The notes beneath the pieces were generated by a model, which was not told where the DNA came from, did no database searches, and was given only the letters and a program-made list of their open reading frames with translations. The translations under genes and the position numbers were made by a program. A stretch of 61,417 nucleotides of DNA from Bacteroidales bacterium (GTDB taxonomy: Bacteria > Bacteroidota > Bacteroidia > Bacteroidales > UBA932). Position 1 is the stretch's first letter, and every line of letters begins with the position of its first letter. The DNA lies in contig JAFPGC010000011.1 of NCBI GenBank assembly GCA_017423025.1, positions 1 to 61,417 of the forward strand, written 5' to 3'. Positions 17,722 to 27,600 of the stretch are shown here, piece by piece.

Positions 17722-18800
17722 TTAATCACCTGCCTCAGCAGGGGCTCGATGTAATCGGCGTAGTGGGTCATGCCCAGGTCGGTGAGGTGGACGCCGTCCA
17801 CGAAGTCTTCCGAAGTGGTCATCCCCAGGGCAGGGAGGTAGTAGATGTCGGGCTCGCCGGCATCTTTAAGGCGTCGGAACAGAGCCTTTTGGGCGGCGTT
17901 CTTGCTGCTTACCTCATCGGCAATGGCGTGGTCCACCACTCCGTGCGGGAACAGAGGATCCTCCACGAAGATGACGGGAACGCCGGGGTGCTTGTCGCGG
18001 ATAATGCGGAAGAACTTTTCTCCAAGGGTCTCTATCTTTTCCGGCGAGGCGTTGGGAACATAGTCCAGCACATAGGCGGAAGGGTTCTCTACGCCGGCCA
18101 TCAGTTCGGCGATCTCCATATCCAGGTGGGCGTTGCCGCTGAAACCCAGGTTGATGACCGTGCGGTCAAAGCGGCGGGCCAGGATATTGGTATGAGCCAT
18201 GCCGGCCCGGGAGGCGCAGCCGCCCTGCAGGATGCTGGTACCATACATCACGATGGGGGCATCCGAACGGGGGCTGTCCAGCACGGGCTGCTCCAGCGTG
18301 TATCCCTCCGGAACGCCCAGTTCCAGGGTTTTCACCTCGTCGTAGAGCGAAAGGTACAGCATGTACTCCCGGTCCACGGCATCCATATTGGCCACCAGCT
18401 TGCGCTCGTGGTCTGTATTGCGGGCTCCTTTCCAGTCAAAGCCGGCCCCCACGAATTTCCATTCGCCGTCCAGGAAGGCGTACAGGTCCAGACCGCCCAC
18501 CCCCACGTCTGTCATATGGGGCATGTGGTAGCCCGTATTGGTCCAGCGGGCGTGAATCTCAGGCGCATTGGTGCGGAAACGGATATACAGCCCGGCCGAG
18601 TTGCGGCCCAGGGCCCACAGGGCGTCCCTCACCACCCCGTTCAGGCATTCGGGTAGGCGGCGGTAGCGGGGGCCATCGTCGGCATACGCTTTTCCATACA
18701 CCGGAAAGGCCGATGCGTCCGTGTACTTGACAGAATCCTGCGAAAAGGCTGCAAAGCAGCCGCACAGCAGCAGGAGGGAAAGGAGAAGCAATCTTTTCAT
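17718..18800 (-). CDS. Exported SGNH/GDSL hydrolase
   Basis: A 360-residue secreted esterase-like enzyme. The signal peptide is MKRLLLLSLLLLCGCFAAFS; the two Cys leave open whether it is a lipoprotein. Residues about 25-175 form the beta-rich N-terminal domain typical of Bacteroidota SGNH hydrolases, and the catalytic domain follows with MYGTSILQGG (nucleophile Ser), LGFSGNAHLD, and DGVHLTDLGM (Asp-His pair). Deacetylation of polysaccharides is a common role in this group and is inferred. I chose the ATG at 18800; a GTG two codons upstream would fall next to the -7 box. First gene of the SGNH-rsgA-MATE operon. Confidence 0.88.
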   Translation of the reverse strand: MKRLLLLSLLLLCGCFAAFSQDSVKYTDASAFPVYGKAYADDGPRYRRLPECLNGVVRDALWALGRNSAGLYIRFRTNAPEIHARWTNTGYHMPHMTDVGVGGLDLYAFLDGEWKFVGAGFDWKGARNTDHERKLVANMDAVDREYMLYLSLYDEVKTLELGVPEGYTLEQPVLDSPRSDAPIVMYGTSILQGGCASRAGMAHTNILARRFDRTVINLGFSGNAHLDMEIAELMAGVENPSAYVLDYVPNASPEKIETLGEKFFRIIRDKHPGVPVIFVEDPLFPHGVVDHAIADEVSSKNAAQKALFRRLKDAGEPDIYYLPALGMTTSEDFVDGVHLTDLGMTHYADYIEPLLRQVIK

Positions 18801-18805
18801 AAACA

Positions 18806-18813
18806 CAAAAATA
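18806..18813 (-). promoter_or_regulatory. Promoter -7 box for the SGNH-rsgA-MATE operon
   Basis: The minus strand reads TATTTTTG, matching TAnnTTTG, five bases before the ATG at 18800. Another candidate leaderless transcript. Confidence 0.6.
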
Positions 18814-18874
18814 CGAAAATTTGTTCATTCGTCGCAATATATGTGCGGTTCGGAAAAAAACTTCCAGCCACTCG

Positions 18875-18905
18875 TTGTGAAATCGGCCCCGAATATGTAC
18901 TTTTG
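18875..18905 (+). promoter_or_regulatory. Promoter of malQ
   Basis: TTG at 18875-18877 and TACTTTTG at 18898-18905 are 20 bases apart, which fits the Bacteroidota -33/-7 layout. The malQ start lies 51 bases after the -7 box. Confidence 0.6.
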
Positions 18906-18955
18906 TTTAGGATTCCAGAAGGAATCTTTAACCACGAATAACACACTTGTCTAAT

Positions 18956-21385
18956 ATGACCATCAACATCCAGTTACATTACCGTACTGCCTGGGGAGAG
19001 AGCGTCCAGCTCCGCCTGGGTAAGCGACGCATACCTATGGAATCCTCCTTCGGCGGCCTGTGGCAGATTATGCTGGGCGGCCGCGACATCCACGACGGAG
19101 ACCACTTCACCTTCGAGGTGGTCCGCGACGGCCGGGTGATCAAGCGGGAATGGAGGGCGCACCATTTCATGTACCATACCCCCGGCAAAAACATCATTGT
19201 CCGTTCCCGCTGGATGGAGCAGCCGTCCAATTCGGCCTTCTATTCATCGGCCTTCAGCGACGTCATTTTCCGCCGTCCCAGCGGTGCCTCTTTCCGCCAT
19301 CCCCATTCTGAGGAAGGCGCCCGCGGCAACGTGAGCATCCAGGCGGCCGCTCCCGAAGTGCGCTCCGACGAGTCCCTGGCCATCGTGGGCTGCGGAGACA
19401 AGCTGGGCAACTGGGACCGCATCCACATTATGTCGGACCACATTGCCCCCTGGTGGTTCATTACCATGGACATTGACGAGCCCATCGAGTACAAATTCGT
19501 CATCGTAGATACCAAGACCAAGCAAATCCGCTGCTGGGAAGAAGGCCCCAACCATTTCTTTGCCGAGGTGCCGCCCAAGGAAACGCAGGTGATGGTGGCC
19601 GATGTCCAGCCCTCCTTCTCCAGGCAGCCCTGGCGGGGCGCCGGCGTGGCCGTTCCCGTGTTCTCCCTCCGTACGGAAGACAGTTTTGGCGTGGGAGAAT
19701 TCCACGACATTAAAAAACTGGTGGACTGGGCCGTGAAGGCCGGCCAGAACGTGATCCAGCTGCTGCCCATCAACGACACCACCATGACGCGCAGCTGGCG
19801 GGATTCCTATCCGTACAACGCGGTGAGCTCCTTTGCGCTGCATCCGCAGTTTGTGCATCTGCCGGCTGCGGGCGTGCGCCAGGATGCCTCCTACAAGGCC
19901 ATGAAAGCTCATCTGGAGTCCCTCCCCACCGTGGACTACGAAGCTGTGAACGGCGCCAAGTTGGAGCTGCTCCACAAGCTCTACGAGGGCGCCAAGGGCA
20001 AGGCCGTTCTCGCCTCCAAAGAGTACCAGGCCTTTGTGCAAGCCAATTCCTGGCTGCAGCCTTATGCCGTTTTCTGCGTGCTCAGAGATATTTATGGAAC
20101 GCCCGAGTTTGGCGAGTGGAAGCAGCTTAGCACCTACCAGCCCAAAAAGGTACAGGCCTTTGCCAAAGTACATCAGAAAGAGGTGGACTTCTACTGCTAC
20201 GTGCAGTACCTGCTGGATAAACAGCTCAGGGAGGCCGTGGAGTATGCCCATCTGCACGGCGTGGCCCTCAAGGGAGACCTTCCCATCGGCGTAAGCCGTT
20301 CCAGTGCCGATGCCTGGCAGTTCCCCAACTTGTTCCATATGGACAGCCAGGCCGGAGCACCGCCGGATGCCTTTGCCGAGGATGGCCAGAACTGGGGCTT
20401 CCCCACCTACAACTGGGAAGAGATGGAAAAAGACGGCTATGCCTGGTGGAAGGCCCGTATGCGCAAGATGTCGGAATACTTTGACGCCTTCCGCATAGAC
20501 CACATCCTGGGCTTCTTCCGCATCTGGGAGATTCCCATTCCGCACAAGAGCGGCCTCATGGGACATTTCAGCCCCGCTTTGCCGTATTCGGAAGACGAAC
20601 TGCGCAGCCAGGGATTCGACCCTCACACGGGCATTGGGACGGATGTGCTCTTTGTGGAGGATCCGCGTCGCCCCGGCTGGTGGCACCCGCGTATTTCCGG
20701 CAACAAGACGGCCCATTATGCCGCCCTTTCCCCGGAAATGCAACATCGCTATAATCTGCTTTCGGAGAACTTCTTCTGGTTCCGCCACAACGATTTCTGG
20801 AGAGACTGCGCCATGCGGAAACTCCCGGCCCTGCTTCGCTCTACGGGCATGCTCTCCTGCGGAGAAGACCTGGGCATGATTCCCGGCTGCGTGCCGCCGG
20901 TGATGGCCAGTCTGAACATCCTTAGCCTGGAAATCCAGCGCATGCCCAAGGATCCGGCCGATGCCTTCGCCCACCCCGACCGATATCCCTACTGGTGCGT
21001 CTGCGCCACGGGTACGCACGACACCTCGCCGCTGCGCGCCTGGTGGGAGGAAGACCGCGCTCTCACCCAGCGTTACTACAACGAGATGCTGGGTTGCGAA
21101 GGCGACGCCCCGTACTTCTGCGAGCCTTGGGTGGTCGACCTCATCCTGGCCCAGCACATGAAGTCCCCGGCCATGCTGGCCATCCTGCCCCTGCAGGATT
21201 ACCTGGCCACCGACGGAGAAATCCGCTACCAGGGCAATCCGGCCGATGAGCGCATCAACATCCCGGCCATCCCGCGTCACTACTGGCGTTACCGCATGCA
21301 CTGCACGCTGGAGAGCCTCATCGCCAACGACAAGTTCAACGGCCACATCCGCACCCTGGTACAGGCCGCTGCCCGCAACCGATAA
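18956..21385 (+). CDS. malQ: 4-alpha-glucanotransferase with N-terminal starch-binding domains
   Basis: GH77 amylomaltase of about 809 residues, close to the plant DPE2 layout: two CBM20-like modules in the first about 230 residues (the second with CGDKLGNWD and EYKFVIVD), then the catalytic barrel. Catalytic residues are visible in AFRIDHILGFFRIWEIP (nucleophile Asp), SCGEDLGMIP (acid/base Glu) and CATGTHDTSPLR (stabilising Asp). It transfers maltodextrin segments and releases glucose during glycogen or maltose use. ATG 18956 is preferred over the TTG at 18947 because MTINIQLHYRTAWGE is the family start. It heads a run of closely spaced plus-strand genes. Confidence 0.96.
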   Translation: MTINIQLHYRTAWGESVQLRLGKRRIPMESSFGGLWQIMLGGRDIHDGDHFTFEVVRDGRVIKREWRAHHFMYHTPGKNIIVRSRWMEQPSNSAFYSSAFSDVIFRRPSGASFRHPHSEEGARGNVSIQAAAPEVRSDESLAIVGCGDKLGNWDRIHIMSDHIAPWWFITMDIDEPIEYKFVIVDTKTKQIRCWEEGPNHFFAEVPPKETQVMVADVQPSFSRQPWRGAGVAVPVFSLRTEDSFGVGEFHDIKKLVDWAVKAGQNVIQLLPINDTTMTRSWRDSYPYNAVSSFALHPQFVHLPAAGVRQDASYKAMKAHLESLPTVDYEAVNGAKLELLHKLYEGAKGKAVLASKEYQAFVQANSWLQPYAVFCVLRDIYGTPEFGEWKQLSTYQPKKVQAFAKVHQKEVDFYCYVQYLLDKQLREAVEYAHLHGVALKGDLPIGVSRSSADAWQFPNLFHMDSQAGAPPDAFAEDGQNWGFPTYNWEEMEKDGYAWWKARMRKMSEYFDAFRIDHILGFFRIWEIPIPHKSGLMGHFSPALPYSEDELRSQGFDPHTGIGTDVLFVEDPRRPGWWHPRISGNKTAHYAALSPEMQHRYNLLSENFFWFRHNDFWRDCAMRKLPALLRSTGMLSCGEDLGMIPGCVPPVMASLNILSLEIQRMPKDPADAFAHPDRYPYWCVCATGTHDTSPLRAWWEEDRALTQRYYNEMLGCEGDAPYFCEPWVVDLILAQHMKSPAMLAILPLQDYLATDGEIRYQGNPADERINIPAIPRHYWRYRMHCTLESLIANDKFNGHIRTLVQAAARNR

Positions 21386-21391
21386 TAGAAG

Positions 21392-21733
21392 ATGGAGAAC
21401 GATTGGAAAGCCCGCCTGGGGGTGGTATACTCCACCAATCCCGACTTCCAGTACCAGACCGAATCGGCCGTTGAGGAAGAGACCCTTCCTCCCCAGAAAC
21501 AGCGCCTCATCGTAGGAATAGACCGCCGCAACCGGGGTGGCAAGCAAGTCACCCTGGTGAGCGGTTTCGTGGGGAAGGCCGATGACCTCAAGGAACTGGG
21601 CCGCGTACTCAAGACCAAGTTGGGGGTGGGTGGAAGTGCCAAGGACGGAGAAATCACCATTCAGGGTGATTTTCGCGACAAGGTGGTATCCATTTTGCAG
21701 CAAATGGGCTACCAAGCCAAAAGAGGCAACTAA
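21392..21733 (+). CDS. SUI1/YciH-like translation initiation factor
   Basis: A 113-residue protein whose C-terminal two thirds match the eIF1/SUI1 fold: GIDRRNRGGKQVTLVSGF, then LGRVLKTKLGVGGSAKDGEITIQG, and ending RDKVVSILQQMGYQAKR. E. coli YciH discriminates against non-canonical starts in vitro; the role in Bacteroidota is inferred. It begins six bases after malQ. Confidence 0.92.
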   Translation: MENDWKARLGVVYSTNPDFQYQTESAVEEETLPPQKQRLIVGIDRRNRGGKQVTLVSGFVGKADDLKELGRVLKTKLGVGGSAKDGEITIQGDFRDKVVSILQQMGYQAKRGN

Positions 21734-21736
21734 ACC

Positions 21737-22441
21737 ATGCTCGATTCCCTGTTCAAATCCGGCAGACTGTTGCTGGAAACCTCTGTGCCGCCGGAAACTC
21801 CCGCCGCGGCGGAGCCTTCCGCATGGCTGGTGAACCTGCTGGTGGTGGCGTTTGCCGTACTGGCCATCGCCTTCCTCAAGCGGTTCCTGCAGGTGCTCCC
21901 GTATATGGCCGACAGCTATCTTCGAGTAAGGGGAAGCGCCGCCCTGGAAGGCAGCATCCGCGTGAGCCAGGACCGCAACCTGGTGGCTTTGGTGTTCACC
22001 ATCCCGGCCGTCCTGCTGGTCTATCGCTACAGGCTCTACGATCCTTCCCTCATCAGGGACCTGGATCCCAATCTTCGACTGTGTGGTGTTGCGGTGGCCC
22101 TTATGGCCTATGTGCTGGTCCGCCATATCATCTATCTGTGGGTGAGACCCCACCAGCGTGTGGACATTTTCCGCCAGGCCCACCGGGTGGCCTATACCTA
22201 CTTTATCTTCTTAATGCTCTTGGTGTTAATCACCGTCGGTATCCTAGTCATAGCAGGCGTTGAAAGTACTATCGTACGCTATGTCCTCTATGCCGAAATT
22301 GGCCTTGTATTCATTCTCCTTCTGTATAGGAGCTCACAAATTTTGTCATTATCTTGTAATCATTTGCGAACTTTTTTGTACCTTTGCGCGCTGGAAATTT
22401 TGCCGGCTGTTTTGCTGGTGGTTTCGGCAGTTGTATTGTAG
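21737..22441 (+). CDS. DUF4271 membrane protein
   Basis: A 234-residue integral membrane protein with about six hydrophobic segments. The family DUF4271 is largely confined to Bacteroidota and often lies just before the uroporphyrinogen-III synthase-like gene, as here. The stretch SILSRV is replaced by FKSGRLLLE at the start, and VRHIIYLWVRPHQRVDIF and YTYFIFLMLLVLIT are the recognisable parts. Function is unknown; a link to heme-related or envelope functions is only positional. The promoter of the next gene lies inside its last 65 bases. Confidence 0.8.
   Translation: MLDSLFKSGRLLLETSVPPETPAAAEPSAWLVNLLVVAFAVLAIAFLKRFLQVLPYMADSYLRVRGSAALEGSIRVSQDRNLVALVFTIPAVLLVYRYRLYDPSLIRDLDPNLRLCGVAVALMAYVLVRHIIYLWVRPHQRVDIFRQAHRVAYTYFIFLMLLVLITVGILVIAGVESTIVRYVLYAEIGLVFILLLYRSSQILSLSCNHLRTFLYLCALEILPAVLLVVSAVVL
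22354..22386 (+). promoter_or_regulatory. Internal promoter before the HemD-like gene
   Basis: TACCTTTG at 22379-22386 matches the -7 consensus and lies within the 3' end of the DUF4271 gene, 73 bases before the next start. A TTG at 22354-22356 is 22 bases upstream. The sequence here is distinctly more AT-rich than its coding surroundings. Confidence 0.5.
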
Positions 22442-22459
22442 AGAAGAAAGGTTAGTAAA

Positions 22460-23200
22460 ATGAGCATCAAGAAGATCTTGGTATCCCAGAACGCTCCCCG
22501 TGTTCTTACCCAGTATGAATCTGTAACTGAGAAGTTTGGCGCCACGTTCGAGTTCCGTCCCTTTTTCAAGATTGAGCCCCTTACCTCCCGGGAATTCCGC
22601 GCCCAGCGCATCAATGTCTTAGACTACACGGCCATCGTGTTCTCTTCCCGGCACGTCATTGACGCTTTCTTCTCCCTGGCCGAAGAACTCCGCGCCAAAA
22701 TCCCCGAGACCATGAAGTACTTCTGCACCACCGAGGCCGTGGCCATGTATCTGCAGAAGCACATCGTCTACCGCAAACGCAAGATTTTCTACGGCACCGG
22801 CACTCCCGAAAGCGTGGTGGCCCTCATCGGCCCCAAACACAAGGGGGAGAAATTCCTCATCGCCATGTCCGACACTTCCACCGGTGACGCCCTTACCTCC
22901 CAGTTCCAGGCCCACAACCTGGAGTATGCCACCGGCGTTTTCGTCAAGTCCGTGAGCCAGGACCTCAAAGACCTCAAGCTCCAGGACTACGATATGATTG
23001 TCTTCTACAACCCGGCCGACGTCAAGTCCCTCCAGGAAAACTTCCCGGATTTCCAGCAGGGAGACATCAAGATGGTCTCCTACGGCAAATCCATCGTGAA
23101 GGCCATGGAGGAAGCCGGTCTGCGCATCGATGTGAAGGCCCCGTCCCCCGAGGCTCCTTCCGTTGCCAGCGCCATCGAACAGTATCTGAGTAGCTTATAG
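22460..23200 (+). CDS. hemD: Uroporphyrinogen-III synthase-like protein
   Basis: A 246-residue protein of the HemD fold, two alternating alpha/beta lobes. Recognisable are KKILVSQNAPR at the start, DYTAIVFSSRHVIDAFF, YFCTTEAVAMYL, and DYDMIVFYNPADVKSL near the C-terminus. HemD closes hydroxymethylbilane into uroporphyrinogen III. Many Bacteroidota lack most of the heme pathway yet keep a HemD-like gene beside rnpA, so the enzymatic assignment is a family call. It is followed one base later by rnpA. Confidence 0.85.
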   Translation: MSIKKILVSQNAPRVLTQYESVTEKFGATFEFRPFFKIEPLTSREFRAQRINVLDYTAIVFSSRHVIDAFFSLAEELRAKIPETMKYFCTTEAVAMYLQKHIVYRKRKIFYGTGTPESVVALIGPKHKGEKFLIAMSDTSTGDALTSQFQAHNLEYATGVFVKSVSQDLKDLKLQDYDMIVFYNPADVKSLQENFPDFQQGDIKMVSYGKSIVKAMEEAGLRIDVKAPSPEAPSVASAIEQYLSSL

Positions 23201-23201
23201 C

Positions 23202-23558
23202 ATGGATGCCACCCTTCCCAAAGCCGAACGCCTCTGCGGCAAAACAGCCGTAGTGAGCCTGTTCGAAGCTGGGAAGAACGCATCGGCCGGCTGTCTCCGC
23301 TGCAAATATCTTTTCAGGGCCGATGAAGCCCCTTCCCGCATTGTGGTGTCCGTACCCAAGCGCAGCTTCAAGCGTGCCGTCAAGCGCAACCTCCTCAAAC
23401 GCCGGATGCGCGAATCCTACCGCCGCCAGAAGGCCCTCCTGGGTCCCGGCCTGGACATCCTCTTTATCTACACCTCCCCGGAAGTCAAGCCGTACGAGGC
23501 CATTTATGACGACATGACAAACCTTCTCACAGCCGTTCGCCATGCTCTCGGTGCTTAA
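23202..23558 (+). CDS. rnpA: Ribonuclease P protein component
   Basis: A 118-residue basic protein with the RNase P signature [25 protein letters not shown] (residues about 48-72, quoted only in part elsewhere as the RNR motif). It assists the catalytic RNA in trimming tRNA 5' ends. The start ATG follows the hemD stop by one base, and its 3' end overlaps yidD by 17 bases. The rnpA-yidD pair is conserved across bacteria; rpmH and yidC, often neighbours elsewhere, are not here. Confidence 0.95.
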   Translation: MDATLPKAERLCGKTAVVSLFEAGKNASAGCLRCKYLFRADEAPSRIVVSVPKRSFKRAVKRNLLKRRMRESYRRQKALLGPGLDILFIYTSPEVKPYEAIYDDMTNLLTAVRHALGA

Positions 23559-23805
23559 GAAGATATTGTCTTTCCCTTTTGTGGTGCTGATCAAGTTTTA
23601 TCAGCTCTGCATCAGCCCTTTTACCCCGCCGTCGTGCCGGTTTACGCCCACGTGCTCTCAGTATGGGCTGGAGGCGTTCCGTAAGCACGGGCCCATCAAG
23701 GGGTTTTACCTGACGGCCCGCCGCATCCTGCGCTGCCACCCGTGGGGAGGAAGTGGTTACGACCCCGTTCCGGAAGAATTCCATTTCTTTAAGAAAGATG
23801 CCTAA
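23542..23805 (+). CDS. yidD: Membrane protein insertion efficiency factor YidD
   Basis: An 87-residue protein with an amphipathic N-terminal segment ([19 protein letters not shown]) and the family signature [20 protein letters not shown] followed by [16 protein letters not shown]. YidD aids YidC-dependent membrane insertion. It overlaps rnpA by 17 bases and menG by eight. Confidence 0.95.
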   Translation: MLSVLKKILSFPFVVLIKFYQLCISPFTPPSCRFTPTCSQYGLEAFRKHGPIKGFYLTARRILRCHPWGGSGYDPVPEEFHFFKKDA

Positions 23806-24496
23806 GAAAGAGAATATCCGCCAAATGTTCGATGAGATTGCGCCCTCGTACGACAAGCTCAATCACATCATGTCCCTGGACGTAGACAAACTCTGGCGCC
23901 GCCATGCGCTCAAGGAAATCGTGGACGGAACGCCCCAGCAAATCCTGGACGTGGCCTGCGGCACCGGCGACAGCACCATTGTCACGGCCCGGGCAGCAGC
24001 TCCGGGAAGCCATGTCATTGGGGCTGATATCTCCGAAGGAATGATGGCCCTGGTCATGGACAAGGCCCGCGCCGCCGGAGTGGAAGACCGCGTAAGCCTG
24101 CAGGTGGCCGATGGCGAGAATCTTCCCTTCGAGGAGGCCTCCTTCCACCGCGTGACCTGCGCCTTCGGTATCCGTAACTTTGAGCATAAAGAGCTGGGTC
24201 TCAAAGAGTTCCACCGCGTTCTCAAACCCGGAGGCAAGGTTGTTATCCTGGAACTCTCCGTCCCCGGGAATCGTGTTATCCGCTGGTTCTACGACCTTTA
24301 TTTCCTGCACATTCTGCCCTGGATCGGGGGCCGCATCTCCGGCGACAAAGCCGCCTACAAATATCTTCCCGCCTCCGTCCACGCTTTCCCCGCTCCCGAA
24401 GCCTTCCAGCAGATGATGCGCGAGGCCGGTTTCCGTCAGGTCCGCCACCGTCCTTTCTCCCTGGGCCTCTGCCGCATGTTTATTGGGGAAAAATAG
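23798..24496 (+). CDS. menG: Demethylmenaquinone methyltransferase
   Basis: A 232-residue class I SAM methyltransferase of the UbiE/MenG family. The SAM motif is [11 protein letters not shown] (residues about 51-61), followed by [12 protein letters not shown] and the family-specific [28 protein letters not shown]. In Bacteroidota, which use menaquinone, it performs the last methylation of menaquinone synthesis. The start ATG 23798 ([21 protein letters not shown]) lies within the last codons of yidD. Last gene of the run that begins at malQ. Confidence 0.94.
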   Translation: MPKKENIRQMFDEIAPSYDKLNHIMSLDVDKLWRRHALKEIVDGTPQQILDVACGTGDSTIVTARAAAPGSHVIGADISEGMMALVMDKARAAGVEDRVSLQVADGENLPFEEASFHRVTCAFGIRNFEHKELGLKEFHRVLKPGGKVVILELSVPGNRVIRWFYDLYFLHILPWIGGRISGDKAAYKYLPASVHAFPAPEAFQQMMREAGFRQVRHRPFSLGLCRMFIGEK

Positions 24497-24502
24497 GTTG
24501 AA

Positions 24503-24562
24503 TCGAAGGATTTCGGAGGCCGAAGGCCGACTCAGGGGGTCTGGGGGATTAGGCCCCCAGTC
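24503..24562. repeat. Hairpin repeat family C, copy 1
   Basis: The shared core runs CGGAG, a GGCC-GAA-GGCC hairpin, CGACTCAGGGGGT, then CTGGGGG (24541-24547) pairing with CCCCCAG (24554-24560). The same layout recurs at 33613-33668 with the first stem shortened to GC-GAA-GC. It lies just after menG and just before the promoter of the DUF2723 gene. Confidence 0.8.
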
Positions 24563-24577
24563 GTAAGATAGACTTAT

Positions 24578-24615
24578 ACAAAGATAAGAAAAAGGCAACT
24601 TTTTCTTATCTTTGT
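24578..24615. repeat. Perfect 17-bp inverted repeat containing the DUF2723 promoter
   Basis: Arms 24578-24594 and 24599-24615 are perfectly complementary with a four-base loop. The right arm holds TATCTTTG (24607-24614); the left arm therefore presents the same -7 box on the minus strand (24579-24586), facing menG. Confidence 0.9.
24607..24614 (+). promoter_or_regulatory. Promoter -7 box for the DUF2723 gene
   Basis: TATCTTTG, full consensus, 27 bases before the ATG at 24642. It lies inside a perfect inverted repeat. Confidence 0.7.
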
Positions 24616-24641
24616 AATTCTGTAAAGAAGAATTACAAGAT

Positions 24642-27600
24642 ATGGATCAAAAAACCTTCAAGAAGTGGAATTGGATTGTGGCGCTGGCCGTTTTGGTTAT
24701 ATCCGGCGTTACCTATCTGTCTTCTATAGAGCCTACGGCGTCCTTCTGGGACTGCGGTGAATTCATTGCCTCATCGTATAAGCTGGAAGTGGGTCACCCC
24801 CCGGGAAACCCCGTGTTCCAGCTCCTGGCCCGCTTCTTTACCATTCCGGTGAATGCCCAGCATGCCGCCGTGGCCGTTAACGCCATGAACGCCATCCTGA
24901 GCGCGCTCACCATCTTCCTGCTGTACTTCACCATCGTGTTCTTCGCCAAGAGGGTGGTGCTTTCCAAAAAGGAAGGAGATTCCTCGGCTACGCTCGGAAT
25001 GACAACAGCCCAGGCCATTGCCATCTTTGGCGCAGGCGCGGTGGGAGCTTTGGCTTACTGCTTCTCCGACACCTTCTGGTTCAGTGCAGTGGAAGGTGAG
25101 GTTTATGCCATGTCATCCCTCTTTACGGCCCTGGTATTCTGGGCCATGTGCAAATGGTACGACCAGGCCGATGAGCCCCACGCCAACCGCTGGATCGTGC
25201 TCATCGCCTTCCTCATGGGCCTGAGCATCGGCGTACACCTGCTGAACCTCCTTACCATTCCGGCCTTCGTCTTCATGTACTACTATCGCAAGAACGAAGA
25301 CAAAAAGCTGCCCTTCAAGAGGCTGGTGGGCATCTTTGCCATCGGTGTGGTCATCGAGTTCCTGCTGGTTTACCTCTTTATCCCGTATTTCCCCAAGACG
25401 GCGGCCTGGTTTGACCGTCTGTTCGTGAACGGTTTCGGCCTGCCTTACAATTCCGGCGCCCTGTTCTTCCTGGTGGGAGTGCTGGCCCTGTGCTTCTGGG
25501 GCCTGTTCGTCACCCTCAAGAAAGAGAAGGTGTTCCTCAATACGGTTCTGCTGTGCGTGACCACGCTGGCTATAGGCTTCTCGCTCTTCTCCATCGTGAT
25601 CATCCGCTCCAGCGTGAAGACGCCCACCAACGAGTATCAGCCCGACAACCCTTACACCCTGGTCCGTTATCTGAGCCGCGAGCAGTACGGCTCCACGCCT
25701 CTGCTTTACGGCCAGTACTTCGGCGCTCCGTATGAGATCAAGAGCGGCACCTACTGGGCCCCGCTGAATGGCAAGTACATCAAGGCATCGGCCCCGGCGG
25801 ATGCCGAGTACAATCCGGAGGGCAAGATGCTCTTCCCGCGCATGTGGTCCAATGCCGACCCCCGCTACATAGACTTCTACCAGGATTACACACAGGGCAA
25901 GGGTACCCGCATCCGCGGTGCACAGTACCGCAAGCCTACTTTCGGGGCCAACATGGCTTATTTCTTTGATTACCAGGTCAACTGGATGTACTGGCGCTAC
26001 TTCATGTGGAACTTCGTGGGCCGCCAGAACGACATCCACAGCCCGCTGCCCGGCAATGTGTTCAACGGAAACTGGGAAAGCGGCATAGCCTTCCTGGATC
26101 AATTGCGGCTGGGAGACCAGTCCAATGCCCCGGAACCCCTGCGGAACAACAAGGGCAAGAACCACTACTTCTTCCTGCCGCTGCTGCTGGGCCTGTTGGG
26201 TCTGGTGTTCCAGTTCGACCGTGACAAGCGGGGCTCGTGGCTGGTATTCCTCATGTTCTTCATGACGGGCATCGCTATTGTGCTGTACTTGAACCAGCCG
26301 CCTTACCAGGTGCGTGAGCGTGATTACGCGTACGCGGGCTCCTTTTATATGTTTGCCATCTGGATAGGCCTGGGTGTGGCCGCCATCTACCAGTGGATTA
26401 CGGAGAGCGCCAAGAAGGTCGATCCCAAGATTGCTGCGGCGTCTACATCGGCCCTTTGCCTCCTGGTGCCAGTGCTGATGTGCGCGCAGAACTGGGACGA
26501 CCACAACCGTTCCCACCGTTACACCGCCCCCGAAATGGCCTACAATTACCTTAATTCAGTAGGTCCCAACGGACTTCTGGTAACCCATGGGGACAACGAT
26601 ACCTTCCCGCTGTGGTACGCCCAGGAGATAGAGGGCGTGCGTACGGACGTGCGAGTGGTCAATACCTCGCTGCTGGGAACGGACTGGTACATTGACCAGA
26701 TGAAGTGGGCCTGCAACGAGAGCAAGCCCCTGCCGCTCACCGTGCCCGCCAGCCAGTACCTGTACGGGACCAACGAGTTTGTGTACATTGCCTATGACGA
26801 CGGTTCACCCATGCTCCTCAAGGATGTGATGGATGTGTTTAAGGATCCTAAGATGAAGGTAGCCCTGGAAGACGGGACTACTATGGATTTCATTTGTGCC
26901 CGCAACATCATTATTCCGGTGAACAAGGAGAATTGCCTCAAGTACGGAATCGTGCCTGAGAAGTTTGCCGATGAGATTCCGGACCAGATCCTGCTCACCA
27001 TGTCCAAAGACAAGAATTACGTGTCCAAGCCGGAGCTCTTTATGCTGGATCTGCTGTCCAATTACAATTGGGACCGCCCGTTGAGCCTGCTCAGCCAGGG
27101 TGGAGACATCAATATCGGCATCAAGGATTATCTGATGTACGACGGTTTCTCCTACCGCTTCACGCCCATCAAGAACAAGATGGGAAGCACCGATGCGGGC
27201 AAGGTGGACGCCCTGGAACTGTACAACAGGATGAAGACGGTGTACAAGTGGGATGCCCTTAAGCGTACGGACTGGTTCGTAGATTACCAGAATATGTACA
27301 CCTTCCTGGGCGTGCTTAGCCAGCGCCAGCTGTTTGTGACCGTGGCCAACACCCTTATAGACGCGGGTGAACCCGAGAAGGCCCTGGAGATCCAGAATAT
27401 GTGCCAGGAGTGCTTCCCGGAAGAGAATTTCCCGCTGGAAACCATCTCCGTGGGCTTCTCTGGCAACGATTACATGGTGGCTCAGATTATAGAGAACTAC
27501 TACCACCTGGGCCAGAACGAAAAAGCCAATGACCTGGCGGCCCGTTTTGGCGACCAGCTGCTGGATACGGCGGCGTTCTACCTGGGCTGGGGAGGTCTTG

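Noticed and set aside
19244-22183. A 979-codon minus-strand open frame opposite malQ
   Set aside because: No conserved motifs, composition typical of antisense frames, and the plus strand encodes a clear GH77 enzyme and two further family members.
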